A stretch of 64,000 bases of DNA from AEGEAN-183 sp045563675. GTDB taxonomy: Bacteria > Pseudomonadota > Gammaproteobacteria > Magnimaribacterales > Magnimaribacteraceae. The translations under genes were made by a program, and so were the position numbers. Every line of letters starts with the position of its first letter. Positions within the stretch are counted from its first letter, which is position 1. Positions 43,579-53,022 of this stretch are shown here, one piece after another. The DNA lies in assembly GCA_045563675.1 (NCBI GenBank), contig JBJLIX010000001.1, positions 1 to 64,000 of the forward strand, given 5' to 3'. The notes beneath the pieces were generated by a model. The model was given only the letters and a program-made list of their open reading frames with translations. It searched no databases and had not been told where the DNA came from.

Positions 43579-44592
43579 GTGGATTTTAGCGGCAGTCATA
43601 TCCTTTCGATAGACCAATTCGATCGTTCTGATATTGACCAGCTTTTTTCTGTTGCTGAAACTCTTGAACCATATTCATCCAGAAAAAAAGTAACTAGGGT
43701 TCTAGAAGGAGCTATTCTTGGTAACATGTTTTTCGAACCAAGCACTCGAACTAGGATTAGTTTTGGTTCAGCTTTTAACCTCTTAGGAGGTGCTGTTAGA
43801 GAAACCACTGAAGTAAAGTCATCTTCCTTGGCTAAAGGTGAGTCCTTAGTAGATACAGCCCAAGTATTGAGTGGATATAGCGATGTAATAGTAATGCGTC
43901 ATCATCAGGATGGTTCTGTAGAAAGCTTTGCTCAAGCTAGTAGGGTTCCTGTTATAAACGGAGGAGATGGTTCTAATGAACACCCTACTCAAGCGCTTTT
44001 AGATTTATATACAATTAAAAAAGAATTAGAAACAAACAAGAAATCTATTGATGGTTTAAGAATAGCCCTTGTGGGAGACTTAAAATTTGGTAGAGCTGTG
44101 CATTCTTTAAGTAAAATCCTTTCGCTATATAAAAATGTCACAATTAATTTAATTTCTCCAAAAGAACTAAGATTACCTAATAGTTATATAAGCTTGCTTA
44201 AAGATTCAGGTGTAACAATCAAAGAATCAGAAAATCTAGAAGAAGGGATAGCTGGAGTAGATATTATTTATATGACGAGAATTCAAGAAGAAAGATTTAA
44301 AAATAAGCTTGATGCTAAAAAGTACAAAGGCCTATTAAGTCTGAATAAGCAAATCTACACTGCTTATTGCGAACCTAATACAGTAATCATGCATCCACTA
44401 CCAAGAGATTCTAGGAAAGAAGCCAATGAGTTAGATTCAGATCTTTATGAAAATCCAAATCTAGCTATATTTCGACAAGCTGACAATGGCGTTGTAATAA
44501 GAATGGCTCTTTTTGCATTAGTTCTTGGAGTTACGAATGAGATAGAGGAAACCTCAAGAAAGGTTTCATGGCATACCTCTAAACGCCACTAA
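43579..44592 (+). CDS. pyrB: Aspartate carbamoyltransferase
   Basis: The 337-residue enzyme has FFEPSTRTRISF (carbamoyl phosphate loop), NGGDGSNEHPTQALLDL and MHPLPRDSRKEAN, the full set for the catalytic subunit of ATCase. It makes carbamoyl aspartate in the second step of pyrimidine synthesis. GTG is the start (AAGG 10 bp before). No regulatory pyrI follows. A C-terminal tail of about 20 residues extends beyond the E. coli length. The end overlaps the convergent transsulfuration gene by 14 bp. Confidence 0.94.
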   Translation: MDFSGSHILSIDQFDRSDIDQLFSVAETLEPYSSRKKVTRVLEGAILGNMFFEPSTRTRISFGSAFNLLGGAVRETTEVKSSSLAKGESLVDTAQVLSGYSDVIVMRHHQDGSVESFAQASRVPVINGGDGSNEHPTQALLDLYTIKKELETNKKSIDGLRIALVGDLKFGRAVHSLSKILSLYKNVTINLISPKELRLPNSYISLLKDSGVTIKESENLEEGIAGVDIIYMTRIQEERFKNKLDAKKYKGLLSLNKQIYTAYCEPNTVIMHPLPRDSRKEANELDSDLYENPNLAIFRQADNGVVIRMALFALVLGVTNEIEETSRKVSWHTSKRH

Positions 44593-45751
44593 GAGCGTTC
44601 TCTAAATCTTCTAAAAGGTCTTCAACAGACTCTATTCCAACAGAAAGTCTTACCAAGCCATCTTCTATACCTAAGTCCTTTCTTATGTCTGGAGGCACCG
44701 AGGCATGAGTCATTATTGCCGGATGTTCAATTAGACTTTCTACTCCTCCTAAGCTTTCTGCTAAAGCAAAAAGATTAGTCCTTTCTAGAAATAACTTAGT
44801 TTTATTTAGGTCTTTATCTAAGATTACCGTAACCATACCTCCAAATTTATCCATCTGTCTCTTAGCTAAATCATGTTGCGGATGACTCTCTAGACCAGGA
44901 TAAAGAACTCTCTTCACTGAATCATGGGATTCTAAAAATTTGGCGATTTGAAGGGCATTTTTGCAATGCTTTTCCATCCTTACTGAAAGCGTCTTTAGGC
45001 TTCTGAGCACTAAAAAGCTATCAAAAGGACTCATTATTGAGCCGATGGAATTAGATAAGAAAGCTAATTCTTCTCCTAAATCCTCTCTATCTCCAGAGGA
45101 AACAACTATCCCTCCAATTACATCAGAGTGTCCATTAAGATATTTAGTGGCTGAATGCACAACAATATCAAAACCAAGATTTAAAGGTTTCTGTACATAT
45201 GGTGAGCAGAAGGTATTGTCGCAAACAGTAATAAGATTATGTTCTTTAGCAAATTTGCTTACTTCAATAAGGTCTACTAACTTTAACAAAGGATTAGAGG
45301 GACTTTCTACCCAGATCATCTTGGTATTCTCTTGTAAACTCGACTTTAGGTTTTCAAGATCACTCAGATTCGCAAAAGTAAAATCTAAGCCAGAAGACCT
45401 TTTACGTACATTTTCAAACAGCCTATAAGTTCCACCATAAACATCGTCCATACTTATAACGTGATCTCCCGAATCAAGTAATTCAAGAATTGTAGCCGTT
45501 GCTGACATTCCAGAGGAAAAAGCAAAACCAGAACCTCCCTCTTCAAGGTCTGCTATGCATGTTTCGAGAGAGGATCTTGTAGGGTTAGAAGTTCTAGAAT
45601 AATCATAACCTTTATGAACTCCAGGGCTTTCTTGTACATAAGTGGAGGTTGTATAAATGGGTCCTATTATTGCCCCTGTAGATGGATCAGGTTCCTGACC
45701 TGAATGAATAGCCTTTGTAGAAAACCCCTGAATATTTTTTCTTTTTTTCAT
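44579..45751 (-). CDS. Cystathionine gamma-lyase/gamma-synthase family PLP enzyme
   Basis: The 390-residue protein is a Cys/Met-metabolism PLP enzyme: STKAIHSGQEPDPSTGA, YDYSRTSNPTR, SSGMSATATILELL, VHSATKYLNGHSDVIGG with the PLP lysine, and SLGGVESLIEHPAIMTHAS. Because it lies 4 bp downstream of a cystathionine beta-synthase gene, the lyase role (cystathionine to cysteine, 2-oxobutyrate and ammonia) is more likely than the MetB synthase role. Sequence by eye does not separate the two functions. Confidence 0.9.
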   Translation of the reverse strand: MKKRKNIQGFSTKAIHSGQEPDPSTGAIIGPIYTTSTYVQESPGVHKGYDYSRTSNPTRSSLETCIADLEEGGSGFAFSSGMSATATILELLDSGDHVISMDDVYGGTYRLFENVRKRSSGLDFTFANLSDLENLKSSLQENTKMIWVESPSNPLLKLVDLIEVSKFAKEHNLITVCDNTFCSPYVQKPLNLGFDIVVHSATKYLNGHSDVIGGIVVSSGDREDLGEELAFLSNSIGSIMSPFDSFLVLRSLKTLSVRMEKHCKNALQIAKFLESHDSVKRVLYPGLESHPQHDLAKRQMDKFGGMVTVILDKDLNKTKLFLERTNLFALAESLGGVESLIEHPAIMTHASVPPDIRKDLGIEDGLVRLSVGIESVEDLLEDLENALSGV

Positions 45752-45755
45752 TTCC

Positions 45756-47135
45756 TTAGCTCAGCATGAATGAACTTTTATATCTGTTAATTAGATCAAC
45801 TTTAGTAATAAAACCCAAAAAGTTTTCTTTATCAAATACGATCGCAACTTTCCCTTCAGATAAAATATTATAAAGTTTACTTTCTTCAGAATTAACATCG
45901 ATGATGTCTAAATCCGACACCATGATTGAATTTATAGATTTAGAAAAAAGACTCTCGTCTTTATAAACATTAAGCATTAAATCTTCTTCATCAACTATAC
46001 CTACAAGCTTACCGTCTTTTAAAACAGGTAACTGGGATATGTCTGAGGCTCTCATTCTATTGTAAGCAGTTAGTAATGTGTCATCTGATTTTATAGTTAC
46101 CATTTCATCCCTATCAGCTCTTCTTGAAATTAAATCAGCTAAGTTGTCCTCTTTTTTATATTTTAAGAGGTCATTATCTTTTAGCCATGACTGGTTAAAA
46201 GCTTTAGATAAATATTTATTTCCAGTATCACAAACAAAGGTAACAACTCTTCTAGGTTCATCTTGTTTTTTACACCATTTAATTGCTCCACTTACTAATG
46301 TGCCGGTTGAAGATCCAGCCAGGATTCCCTCTTCTTTCAATAATTTCTGTAGAACTTCAAAAGCTTCACTGTCAGAAACAGTAATGGCATCATCTAGAAG
46401 ATCAAGATTTAAATTATTGGGTATAAAGTCTTCTCCAATACCTTCAACAAACCAAGAAGAACCATCATATTTATAAGTTCCTTTAATTACAGCATCAGCG
46501 ACAATTGAACCCACAGGATCCGCTACTACCATCTGAACTTTTTTATCCTTTTCTTTGAAAAACTCTGCCAACCCAGTCACTGTTCCTCCAGAACCCACTC
46601 CCGCAATAACAGCATCAAGATTTCCTTCCATTTGGTCCCAAATTTCAGGACCTGTAGAGTTTCTATGGGCAAGTGGATTAGCTGGATTTGAAAACTGGTC
46701 TGCAAGAAAAGCATCAGGTAACTCAGAAGCCATCTTCCTAGCAACATCTTGATAGTATTCAGGATGACCTTCGGGTACATCTGATCTTGTTATTACAACT
46801 CTTGCACCCAAACCTTCGAGATGAAGTATTTTTTCTTTACTCATTTTATCTGGTATTACAAGGATCAATTTATATCCTTTTATAGCAGCCACAAGCGCTA
46901 ACCCTATTCCGGTATTACCAGCGGTAGCTTCAATAATGGTTCCCCCTGGTTTTAAAAGTCCTGAATTTTCTGCCTCTTCAATTATTGTTAGACCTATCCT
47001 GTCTTTAATAGAGCCACCTGGATTGTGGTTCTCAAGTTTAACAAAGAGCTCGCATTTCCCTGTATCAAATGAATTAAGTTTAATAAGGGGGGTGTTGCCA
47101 ATAATATCTAAAAGTGAATTTTTAATTAATCCCAT
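45756..47135 (-). CDS. Cystathionine beta-synthase with C-terminal CBS domains
   Basis: The 459-residue protein has an OASS/CBS-fold catalytic domain (GNTPLIKLNSFD, GGSIKDRIG with PLP Lys44, ATAGNTGIGLALVA, GVGSGGTVTG) to about residue 325 and two CBS motifs (about 345-455: DTLLTAYNRMRASDISQLPVL; DLDIIDVNSEESKLYNILSEG, quoted in part). It joins serine and homocysteine to cystathionine; CBS domains usually sense S-adenosylmethionine. No N-terminal haem segment is present. With the lyase downstream it forms a reverse transsulfuration operon that makes cysteine from methionine. Confidence 0.9.
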   Translation of the reverse strand: MGLIKNSLLDIIGNTPLIKLNSFDTGKCELFVKLENHNPGGSIKDRIGLTIIEEAENSGLLKPGGTIIEATAGNTGIGLALVAAIKGYKLILVIPDKMSKEKILHLEGLGARVVITRSDVPEGHPEYYQDVARKMASELPDAFLADQFSNPANPLAHRNSTGPEIWDQMEGNLDAVIAGVGSGGTVTGLAEFFKEKDKKVQMVVADPVGSIVADAVIKGTYKYDGSSWFVEGIGEDFIPNNLNLDLLDDAITVSDSEAFEVLQKLLKEEGILAGSSTGTLVSGAIKWCKKQDEPRRVVTFVCDTGNKYLSKAFNQSWLKDNDLLKYKKEDNLADLISRRADRDEMVTIKSDDTLLTAYNRMRASDISQLPVLKDGKLVGIVDEEDLMLNVYKDESLFSKSINSIMVSDLDIIDVNSEESKLYNILSEGKVAIVFDKENFLGFITKVDLINRYKSSFMLS

Positions 47136-47215
47136 AGTTTTATTTAAAGTAATTTAAGCTAATATTATAAGTTCTGATACAAAGACAAGTAACAATAATA
47201 TCGAAAGAAAGCATT

Positions 47216-48061
47216 ATGTCTGAAATTAATAAAAATCAAAAAGAGTTTTGGTCCGGTAAAGGTGGAGATATTTGGGTTAATCAACAAGAAGCTATGGATT
47301 CTATGCTGAGCCCCCTTGGCAAAGCTGCTCTAGACAAGCTAAATTTAGATCAAAAAGAAAATATTCTTGATATTGGTTGTGGTTGTGGGCAAACAACTCT
47401 AGAAATAGCAGAAATGATTCCTGAGGGAAAAATTACTGGTCTAGATATATCTGTACCTATGCTGGAAAGAGCAAAAGATACGGCAATGAAAAAGAATCTA
47501 CCTAATGTCTCTTTTGAATGTAAGGATGTTCAAACTGATGATTTAGGAAATTCAACTTTCACTAAATGCTTTTCTCGATTTGGAGTGATGTTTTTTGAAG
47601 ACCCCGTTAGAGCCTTTAAGAATATAAACAGTAGCTTAGTTGATGGAGGCTCTCTTTCCTTTGTCTGTTGGCAAGCTCCTTCTTTAAACCCTTGGCAGTC
47701 ATTATCTGTAAGAGCGGTAAAAAAATATCTTGATCTACCTTCACCTGAACCTAGAAGCCCAGGCCCTTTTGCCTTTGCAGAATCTGAATACATAAATTCT
47801 ATTCTGGAAGAAAGCAATTTTGAAGGAATAAAAATTGAATCTCATGAAGCTGAGGTCAAGATGTTCCCTGGTAGGGATCTTTTAGATTCTGCAAAAGATT
47901 ATCTTTCCATAAACCCTGTTATTGAGAACATGATCAAAGATTCAGAAGAAGATCAAAGAAATAAAATCATCAATTCTGTTGTCGAAGCATTCTCCCCTTT
48001 TTACACACCAAAAGGATTGAGATTTCCAAGTGCGACTTGGTTAGTCACAGCTTCTAAATGA
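47216..48061 (+). CDS. Class I SAM-dependent methyltransferase
   Basis: The 281-residue protein has the AdoMet-binding motif I ENILDIGCGCGQTT at about residues 44-57, the acidic loop ITGLDISVPML and the Ile-rich motif with ARYF-like SRFGVMFFEDP. It is of the UbiE/Methyltransf_11/25 kind. The substrate is unknown. It is divergent from the cystathionine operon, with 80 bp between the starts. Confidence 0.85.
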   Translation: MSEINKNQKEFWSGKGGDIWVNQQEAMDSMLSPLGKAALDKLNLDQKENILDIGCGCGQTTLEIAEMIPEGKITGLDISVPMLERAKDTAMKKNLPNVSFECKDVQTDDLGNSTFTKCFSRFGVMFFEDPVRAFKNINSSLVDGGSLSFVCWQAPSLNPWQSLSVRAVKKYLDLPSPEPRSPGPFAFAESEYINSILEESNFEGIKIESHEAEVKMFPGRDLLDSAKDYLSINPVIENMIKDSEEDQRNKIINSVVEAFSPFYTPKGLRFPSATWLVTASK

Positions 48062-48067
48062 GGTTAA

Positions 48068-48448
48068 TTAGCCCATCTTGCAGAAGACAAGTTTGTTGCC
48101 ATCCAAATCTCTGACGTAAGCTCCATAAAAAGTAGGAACTCTTTGACCTGGCTCCCCCTCATCAGCAGCTCCTAGCTCTATCGCTTTCTGATAAATTGCA
48201 TCTACCTCTTCAGTTGTATCAAAAGTTAAACCAGTCATATTTCCATTTCCCACTGTGGCTTCTTTGCCATCATAGGGAACGAATACAGCAAAAACCGTGT
48301 CATCATCTTTTAAAGTATAAAAATAACTTCTTTCATTAGGAGCGAAGCTTCTTGCACTAAGAGACTCAAAAAGTTTGTCATAAAAGTCTTTTGCTTTTTC
48401 TAAATCATTTGTTCCGACCGTCACATATTTTGCTATTTTTCCTGCCAT
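48068..48448 (-). CDS. VOC family (glyoxalase-like) protein
   Basis: The 126-residue protein has two beta-alpha-beta-beta-beta modules: VTVGTNDLEKAKDFYDKLF, ending GAYVRDLDGNKLVFCK. The metal positions (a His is replaced by Thr in TVGTNDL; Glu/Asp elsewhere) are not fully preserved, so it may not be a metal-dependent glyoxalase. Function unknown within the superfamily. It is convergent with the methyltransferase gene. Confidence 0.85.
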   Translation of the reverse strand: MAGKIAKYVTVGTNDLEKAKDFYDKLFESLSARSFAPNERSYFYTLKDDDTVFAVFVPYDGKEATVGNGNMTGLTFDTTEEVDAIYQKAIELGAADEGEPGQRVPTFYGAYVRDLDGNKLVFCKMG

Positions 48449-48569
48449 ACCTTCTCCTTGATTTTAGTATTAATTAACTCAGAACATATCTTATTACAAA
48501 CTGATCGTATAAGTATCCAAAACACTGAATTTTTTCATGGATTTCTCAAAACAAGATGACATGTATTGA

Positions 48570-48575
48570 TATAAT
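48570..48575 (+). promoter_or_regulatory. Predicted -10 box upstream of the TPP riboswitch
   Basis: TATAAT (48570-48575) lies about 6-10 bp before the riboswitch begins, where transcription of a leader would start. No convincing -35 box is seen 17 bp upstream. Confidence 0.5.
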
Positions 48576-48580
48576 AGCGT

Positions 48581-48658
48581 GTTGTAGGGGGTGGCTTTAG
48601 CCTGAGACCATAAGGAACCCTTTGAACCTGATCCATATAATAATGGCGGAGGGATAGC
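48581..48658 (+). promoter_or_regulatory. TPP (THI-box) riboswitch
   Basis: The sequence has the conserved thiamine pyrophosphate aptamer blocks in order: AGGGGGTGGC, GCCTGAGA, ACCCTTTGAACCTGATC, and TAATGGCGGAGGGATAGC. The last block contains the GGAGGG that serves as ribosome site for the TTG start at 48659, so TPP binding would hide it and shut off translation. The regulated genes are the TonB-dependent receptor and the PnuC-family permease that follow. Confidence 0.95.
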
Positions 48659-50776
48659 TTGATAAAAATTAAATTTAAAGTTTCATTTCTTTTATTAACT
48701 TCTTGTTTTTTCTTTTTGTCCTTTAATCTTTTCTCAGAAGAAATTGAAGAGATAGTTGTTAAAGGAAAAATTAAAGAAGTTAATCTCAACAAATCCAATA
48801 CTAGCCTAGTAATCTTAGAAAAAAGCTTAATTGACGAAGAGCCCATTAAACATTTCGAACAGCTTTCTTTCTTAGTGCCTAATTTAAACTTTTCTGGGAG
48901 TGATTCCAGGGCAAGATACTTTCAAATTAGAGGTATAGGAGAAAGATCAGGTTATGAGGGAACACCTAACTCCTCTGTTGGCTTCATTATCGACGATATT
49001 GATTTTTCAGGACTAGGAGGTATAGCCAACACATTTGATGTAGAGCAAATTGAGGTCCATAGAGGACCGCAAGGTTCAAGGATGGGAGCAAACTCCCTTG
49101 CAGGGTTAATCTATATAAAAACTATTGATCCTTCTGATTTATTTGAATCAAGAACTGAGATCAATATTGGCTCGGATAAGATCAAAAACATAGGTTTAGC
49201 CTTTGGAGGACCCTTAAATCTAAATAAAAACTTGAAATACAGAGTAGCTTTAAGAAAAGATAATATGGATGGTTTCAGAAATAACTTATATTTAAATAGA
49301 TCAGATACTTCAAGAAAAGATGAGTTCTCAGGTCGAATAAAAATTACCTGGGATATCAACGAAAAGAACTCTATCAATTTCTTGGCTATGAATGTTGATT
49401 TAAACGATCCTGCTGATGTGTGGAATTTAGATGGATCTTTAGATACTTTGTCGGATAAACCGGGTATGGATTCCCAGAATACAAAAGCATATGGTTTAAA
49501 ATTAAAGCATTTAAATAAAAAATTTGATATTCAAAGTTTATCTAGCCATTCAAAATCGGACATAATTTTTAGTTATGATGCAGATTGGGGTAACCCTATT
49601 TCTCATGCACCATATATATACGATTTTTTTTCTGAAACATTAAGGTTACGGGAAACTCTTAATCAAGAAATCAGGATTTTTTCAAAAAAAGCAGACTTTT
49701 CTAGAAACAATCGGAGTGAATGGGCTGCTGGAATCTATTATTTAAAAACAAAGGAAAGAAACCTTAGAAAAGATGAGGGAATTTATGAAGACCCATTCAG
49801 CGGTTATGATCCTTACGTGGTGGATACATCCTCTTCAAGCTATTACACGTCAAAAAATTTAGCTCTTTTTGCAAATTATGAATATTTTCTTACTAAAGAA
49901 ACAAAAATAACAACAAGCCTTCGTAAGGAAGAATGGAGTTCTAATTACCGTGATAGTTTCGGAGAAAAGTTTAAACCTAGAGATTATATGACCGGAGGCA
50001 AGGTGTCTCTTTCAAGTGAATTTAAAAATGGTCATAACTCTTATATTAGTGTTGGTAGAGGTTATAAGTCAGGTGGTTTTAATTTAGGTTTAGGTCTTAT
50101 AAGCAATGAAGAAAACCCAAATTTAATTTATGAACCAGAATATTTAATAAACTATGAATTTGGATTGAACTTAAGATATCCAAATTATAATTTGTACGCA
50201 GACGCCACTTTCTTCTACTCAGATAGAAAAAATCAGCAAGTTCTTATTTCTAAGCAAATAGATCCAAATGACCCTAACGCTTTTACTTTCTTAACACAGA
50301 ATGCAGCTAAAGGTATTAATTATGGAATGGAGTTAAGTCTTAAGACATTTGTAAAAGATAATTTATATTTTTTCTATAATTTAGGTCTTCTAAAAACTGA
50401 AATCACTGAATATGATTCCAGACCGGAACTGGAAGGAAGGGATCAAGCACACGCGCCTAAAAATAGCTATTCATTGGGGATGAAATGGAGACCCACTAAA
50501 AATACTTACCTCAATGCAAATATAGTTGGGAAAGATAGTTTCTATTATTCAGATTCGCATTCCAATAAATCTAAATCTTATTATCTAACCAATATTCTTT
50601 TTGGTGTTGAAAGAGGAAAATTGCGATACGAATTTTGGATTAAGAACCTATTTGATAGATATTATGCAGTTAGAGGATTTTATTTTGGAAATGAGCCGCC
50701 TAATTTTCCAGACACATTGTATGAAAGACAGGGAGATCCAAGACACCTAGGTATACAAATCAATTATGAACTTTGA
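48659..50776 (+). CDS. TonB-dependent receptor for thiamine or a precursor
   Basis: The 705-residue outer-membrane receptor has a signal peptide (to about residue 22), a TonB box (EEIVVKG, residues about 26-32), a plug domain with the RYFQIRGIGER and EIEVHRGPQGSRMGANSLAG (shown in part) signatures, and a 22-strand barrel ending in NYEL with the final aromatic. The TTG start follows the GGAGGG in the TPP riboswitch, so this is a thiamine-repressed importer. The cargo is inferred to be thiamine, its pyrimidine (HMP), or another moiety. It overlaps the PnuT-type gene by 11 bp. Confidence 0.92.
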   Translation: MIKIKFKVSFLLLTSCFFFLSFNLFSEEIEEIVVKGKIKEVNLNKSNTSLVILEKSLIDEEPIKHFEQLSFLVPNLNFSGSDSRARYFQIRGIGERSGYEGTPNSSVGFIIDDIDFSGLGGIANTFDVEQIEVHRGPQGSRMGANSLAGLIYIKTIDPSDLFESRTEINIGSDKIKNIGLAFGGPLNLNKNLKYRVALRKDNMDGFRNNLYLNRSDTSRKDEFSGRIKITWDINEKNSINFLAMNVDLNDPADVWNLDGSLDTLSDKPGMDSQNTKAYGLKLKHLNKKFDIQSLSSHSKSDIIFSYDADWGNPISHAPYIYDFFSETLRLRETLNQEIRIFSKKADFSRNNRSEWAAGIYYLKTKERNLRKDEGIYEDPFSGYDPYVVDTSSSSYYTSKNLALFANYEYFLTKETKITTSLRKEEWSSNYRDSFGEKFKPRDYMTGGKVSLSSEFKNGHNSYISVGRGYKSGGFNLGLGLISNEENPNLIYEPEYLINYEFGLNLRYPNYNLYADATFFYSDRKNQQVLISKQIDPNDPNAFTFLTQNAAKGINYGMELSLKTFVKDNLYFFYNLGLLKTEITEYDSRPELEGRDQAHAPKNSYSLGMKWRPTKNTYLNANIVGKDSFYYSDSHSNKSKSYYLTNILFGVERGKLRYEFWIKNLFDRYYAVRGFYFGNEPPNFPDTLYERQGDPRHLGIQINYEL

Positions 50777-51350
50777 GATAACACTTAATTTTGTTTTAGA
50801 AATTAGTGCAGTTTTTTTTGCAATTTGTTATCTATTACTGGCAATAAAACAAATTATTTATTGTTGGCCTGCTTGGATTATTAGCTCTTTATTATATTTT
50901 TTTGTAATGCTTGAAGCTGATCTTTTTATGGAAGCTAGTTTACAAATTTTTTATATCGTAATGGGTTTTTATGGTTGGCAACAGTGGAGAAAACCTACAC
51001 AAACTCAATCCTTTTATGTTGGAACATGGAATGTAAAAAATCATATATTCGCCATATCTTTAATAGTCCTACTTTCTTTAGTGTCTGCAAATATATTAAT
51101 TAAATTTACCACCGCTGCCTTGCCTTTTCTTGATGCCCTCACCACCTGGGGAGCAATTATTACCACTTATATGGTTGCAAAAAAGATTCTTGAAAATTGG
51201 TTTTACTGGTTTTTTATTGATTCTATCTCCGTTTACTTATTCCTATCTAGAGATCTCTACTTCACTTCAGCTCTTTTTGTTATTTATCTAATCCTTATAG
51301 TGATCGGTTATAATTCTTGGAATAAGATTAAAAAAAACCAAACCACTTAG
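50766..51350 (+). CDS. pnuT: PnuC/PnuT-family thiamine(-precursor) permease
   Basis: The 194-residue membrane protein has about seven helices and the PnuC-family motifs (YGWQQWRKP; WGAIITTYMVAKKILENWFYWF in the substrate region, here cited in part). PnuC homologues under TPP riboswitches are named PnuT and carry thiamine; those in NAD operons carry nicotinamide riboside. The riboswitch and the upstream receptor favour thiamine. No ABC or thiamine kinase gene is adjacent. The gene overlaps the receptor end by 11 bp. Confidence 0.85.
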   Translation: MNFEITLNFVLEISAVFFAICYLLLAIKQIIYCWPAWIISSLLYFFVMLEADLFMEASLQIFYIVMGFYGWQQWRKPTQTQSFYVGTWNVKNHIFAISLIVLLSLVSANILIKFTTAALPFLDALTTWGAIITTYMVAKKILENWFYWFFIDSISVYLFLSRDLYFTSALFVIYLILIVIGYNSWNKIKKNQTT

Positions 51351-51410
51351 TGCACTACAAATCGGGTAAAAAAAACAATCCCTTTGCTCAAAAGGATAAT
51401 CGAGTTTTAC

Positions 51411-52043
51411 ATGGAAGCTCATAAGAAAAATCTAAAAATTAAGAATCTAGGTATTCAAGATTACAATAAAACTTGGGATTCCATGCTGAATAAGATTCTA
51501 TCTAGAAGTGAAATAGATGAAGACGAAGTTTGGATATTAGAACATAAACCTGTTTATACCCTCGGATTTAATGCATCTGAAGATGACATCCTAAATCAGG
51601 AAGAGATACCGATTGTAAGGACAGACAGAGGTGGCAAGACAACCTATCATGGTCCTGGTCAGTTAATGGTTTACTTTCTAATTAACCTTAGACGTTTGAA
51701 ATGGGGACCTAAAACATTTATTAATGAGTTAGAAAACATAGTCATTGACTTGCTTAACGACTACAAAATACCTTGCATGAGGAAAAAAGGTCTACCCGGA
51801 GTTTATGTAGAAGAAGATAAGATTGCCTCCATAGGAATCAAGATTAAAAGAGGTTACAGCTATCATGGTCTGAGCTTAAATGTGGATATGGACTTAAAGC
51901 CCTTTAATGATATTCAAATTTGTGGAGATAAGGACATGAGAGTTACTCAAATTAGTGAATACCAAAAATTATCTCTCCAAGAAGTGGCATCTGATCTTGC
52001 AGTTAAAATAAATAATCGTTACTCAAATATTACGCAACCATGA
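51411..52043 (+). CDS. lipB: Octanoyl-[ACP]:protein octanoyltransferase LipB
   Basis: ATG 51411 is chosen because the resulting N-terminus (MEAHKKNLKIKNLGIQ) lines up with E. coli LipB, and GAG lies 7 bp before it; an in-frame TTG at 51384 lacks a site. The 210-residue enzyme has TDRGGKTTYHGPGQL at 71-85 and the catalytic pair Lys137 (EEDKIASIG) and Cys171 (QICGDKD). It moves octanoyl from ACP to lipoyl domains. The stop overlaps lipA by 4 bp (ATGA). Confidence 0.95.
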   Translation: MEAHKKNLKIKNLGIQDYNKTWDSMLNKILSRSEIDEDEVWILEHKPVYTLGFNASEDDILNQEEIPIVRTDRGGKTTYHGPGQLMVYFLINLRRLKWGPKTFINELENIVIDLLNDYKIPCMRKKGLPGVYVEEDKIASIGIKIKRGYSYHGLSLNVDMDLKPFNDIQICGDKDMRVTQISEYQKLSLQEVASDLAVKINNRYSNITQP

Positions 52044-53017
52044 GCAGTGCAATACCCTTAAAAACAATCAATCAGGACGGTACTGTTTCCATAAAAAACG
52101 GTATTAAACCAAATAAATATTCAAAAATTGAATCTCAAAGGAAACCTGACTGGCTGAGGGTCAAGCCTTTTTCTTCTTCAAATTATTTAAAAATTAAGAA
52201 AGACCTAAAAAATAAAGAGTTATTTACTGTTTGTGAAGAGGCTATGTGCCCCAATCTATCTGAATGCTGGAATCATGGCACAGCCACTTTTATGTTAATG
52301 GGAGGCATATGCACTCGTGCGTGCAAGTTTTGTGCAGTTGATACTGGTAATCCGCACCAAAAGTTAGATAAAGATGAGCCTAATAAGATTGTCAATTCAA
52401 TAATAAAGATGGGACTGGATTACGTGGTGCTTACCTCAGTGAATAGAGATGATCTGGAAGATGGAGGAGCTGAACACTACGCTCTAACAATTGAGAAGAT
52501 TAGGCAAGAGATTCCCGATATTACGATTGAAGCACTGACCCCTGATTTCAAAGGAAGTAAAAAATCAGTAGAGACTTTAGTTTTATCAGGGCTTGATGTT
52601 TTTGCTCAAAATTTAGAAACAGTAAAAAGACTAACAACTAAAGTTAGAGATCCGAGAGCAAGCTTTGAGCAAACTTTAGAAGTTTTATCTATGGCAAAAG
52701 AACTCAACCCTAATGTGCTTACTAAAACTAGCTTAATGCTAGGATTGGGTGAGAAAGAATATGAAGTAATTGAAGCTATGCAAGAAGTAATCTCATGCGG
52801 TGTTGAAATCATTACCTTAGGACAGTATTTAAGGCCTACTAAGAACCATATACCAGTGGAAAAGTGGGTAGAGCCTGAAGAGTTTGATCGCTATGCTTTA
52901 ATTGCAAAAGACATTGGATTTAAAGAAGTAGCCTCTGGTCCTTTGGTAAGATCCTCTTATAGAGCAGATAAATCAGCTTATTTAGTTAAAGAAAAAAGAA
53001 GATTGAAGCTAAGTTAA
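52040..53017 (+). CDS. lipA: Lipoyl synthase LipA
   Basis: The 325-residue radical-SAM enzyme has the auxiliary cluster cysteines CEEAMCPNLSEC (C65, C70, C76), the radical-SAM triad CTRACKFC (C91, C95, C98), and the C-terminal RSSYRAD serine that binds the auxiliary cluster. It inserts two sulfurs into the octanoyl group made by LipB. Tightly coupled to lipB; lpd follows 5 bp later. Confidence 0.97.
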   Translation: MSSAIPLKTINQDGTVSIKNGIKPNKYSKIESQRKPDWLRVKPFSSSNYLKIKKDLKNKELFTVCEEAMCPNLSECWNHGTATFMLMGGICTRACKFCAVDTGNPHQKLDKDEPNKIVNSIIKMGLDYVVLTSVNRDDLEDGGAEHYALTIEKIRQEIPDITIEALTPDFKGSKKSVETLVLSGLDVFAQNLETVKRLTTKVRDPRASFEQTLEVLSMAKELNPNVLTKTSLMLGLGEKEYEVIEAMQEVISCGVEIITLGQYLRPTKNHIPVEKWVEPEEFDRYALIAKDIGFKEVASGPLVRSSYRADKSAYLVKEKRRLKLS

Positions 53018-53022
53018 AAATA

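Noticed and set aside
44961..45428. 155-codon plus-strand frame inside the cystathionine lyase gene
   Set aside because: Antisense to a conserved PLP enzyme; no ribosome site or family likeness.
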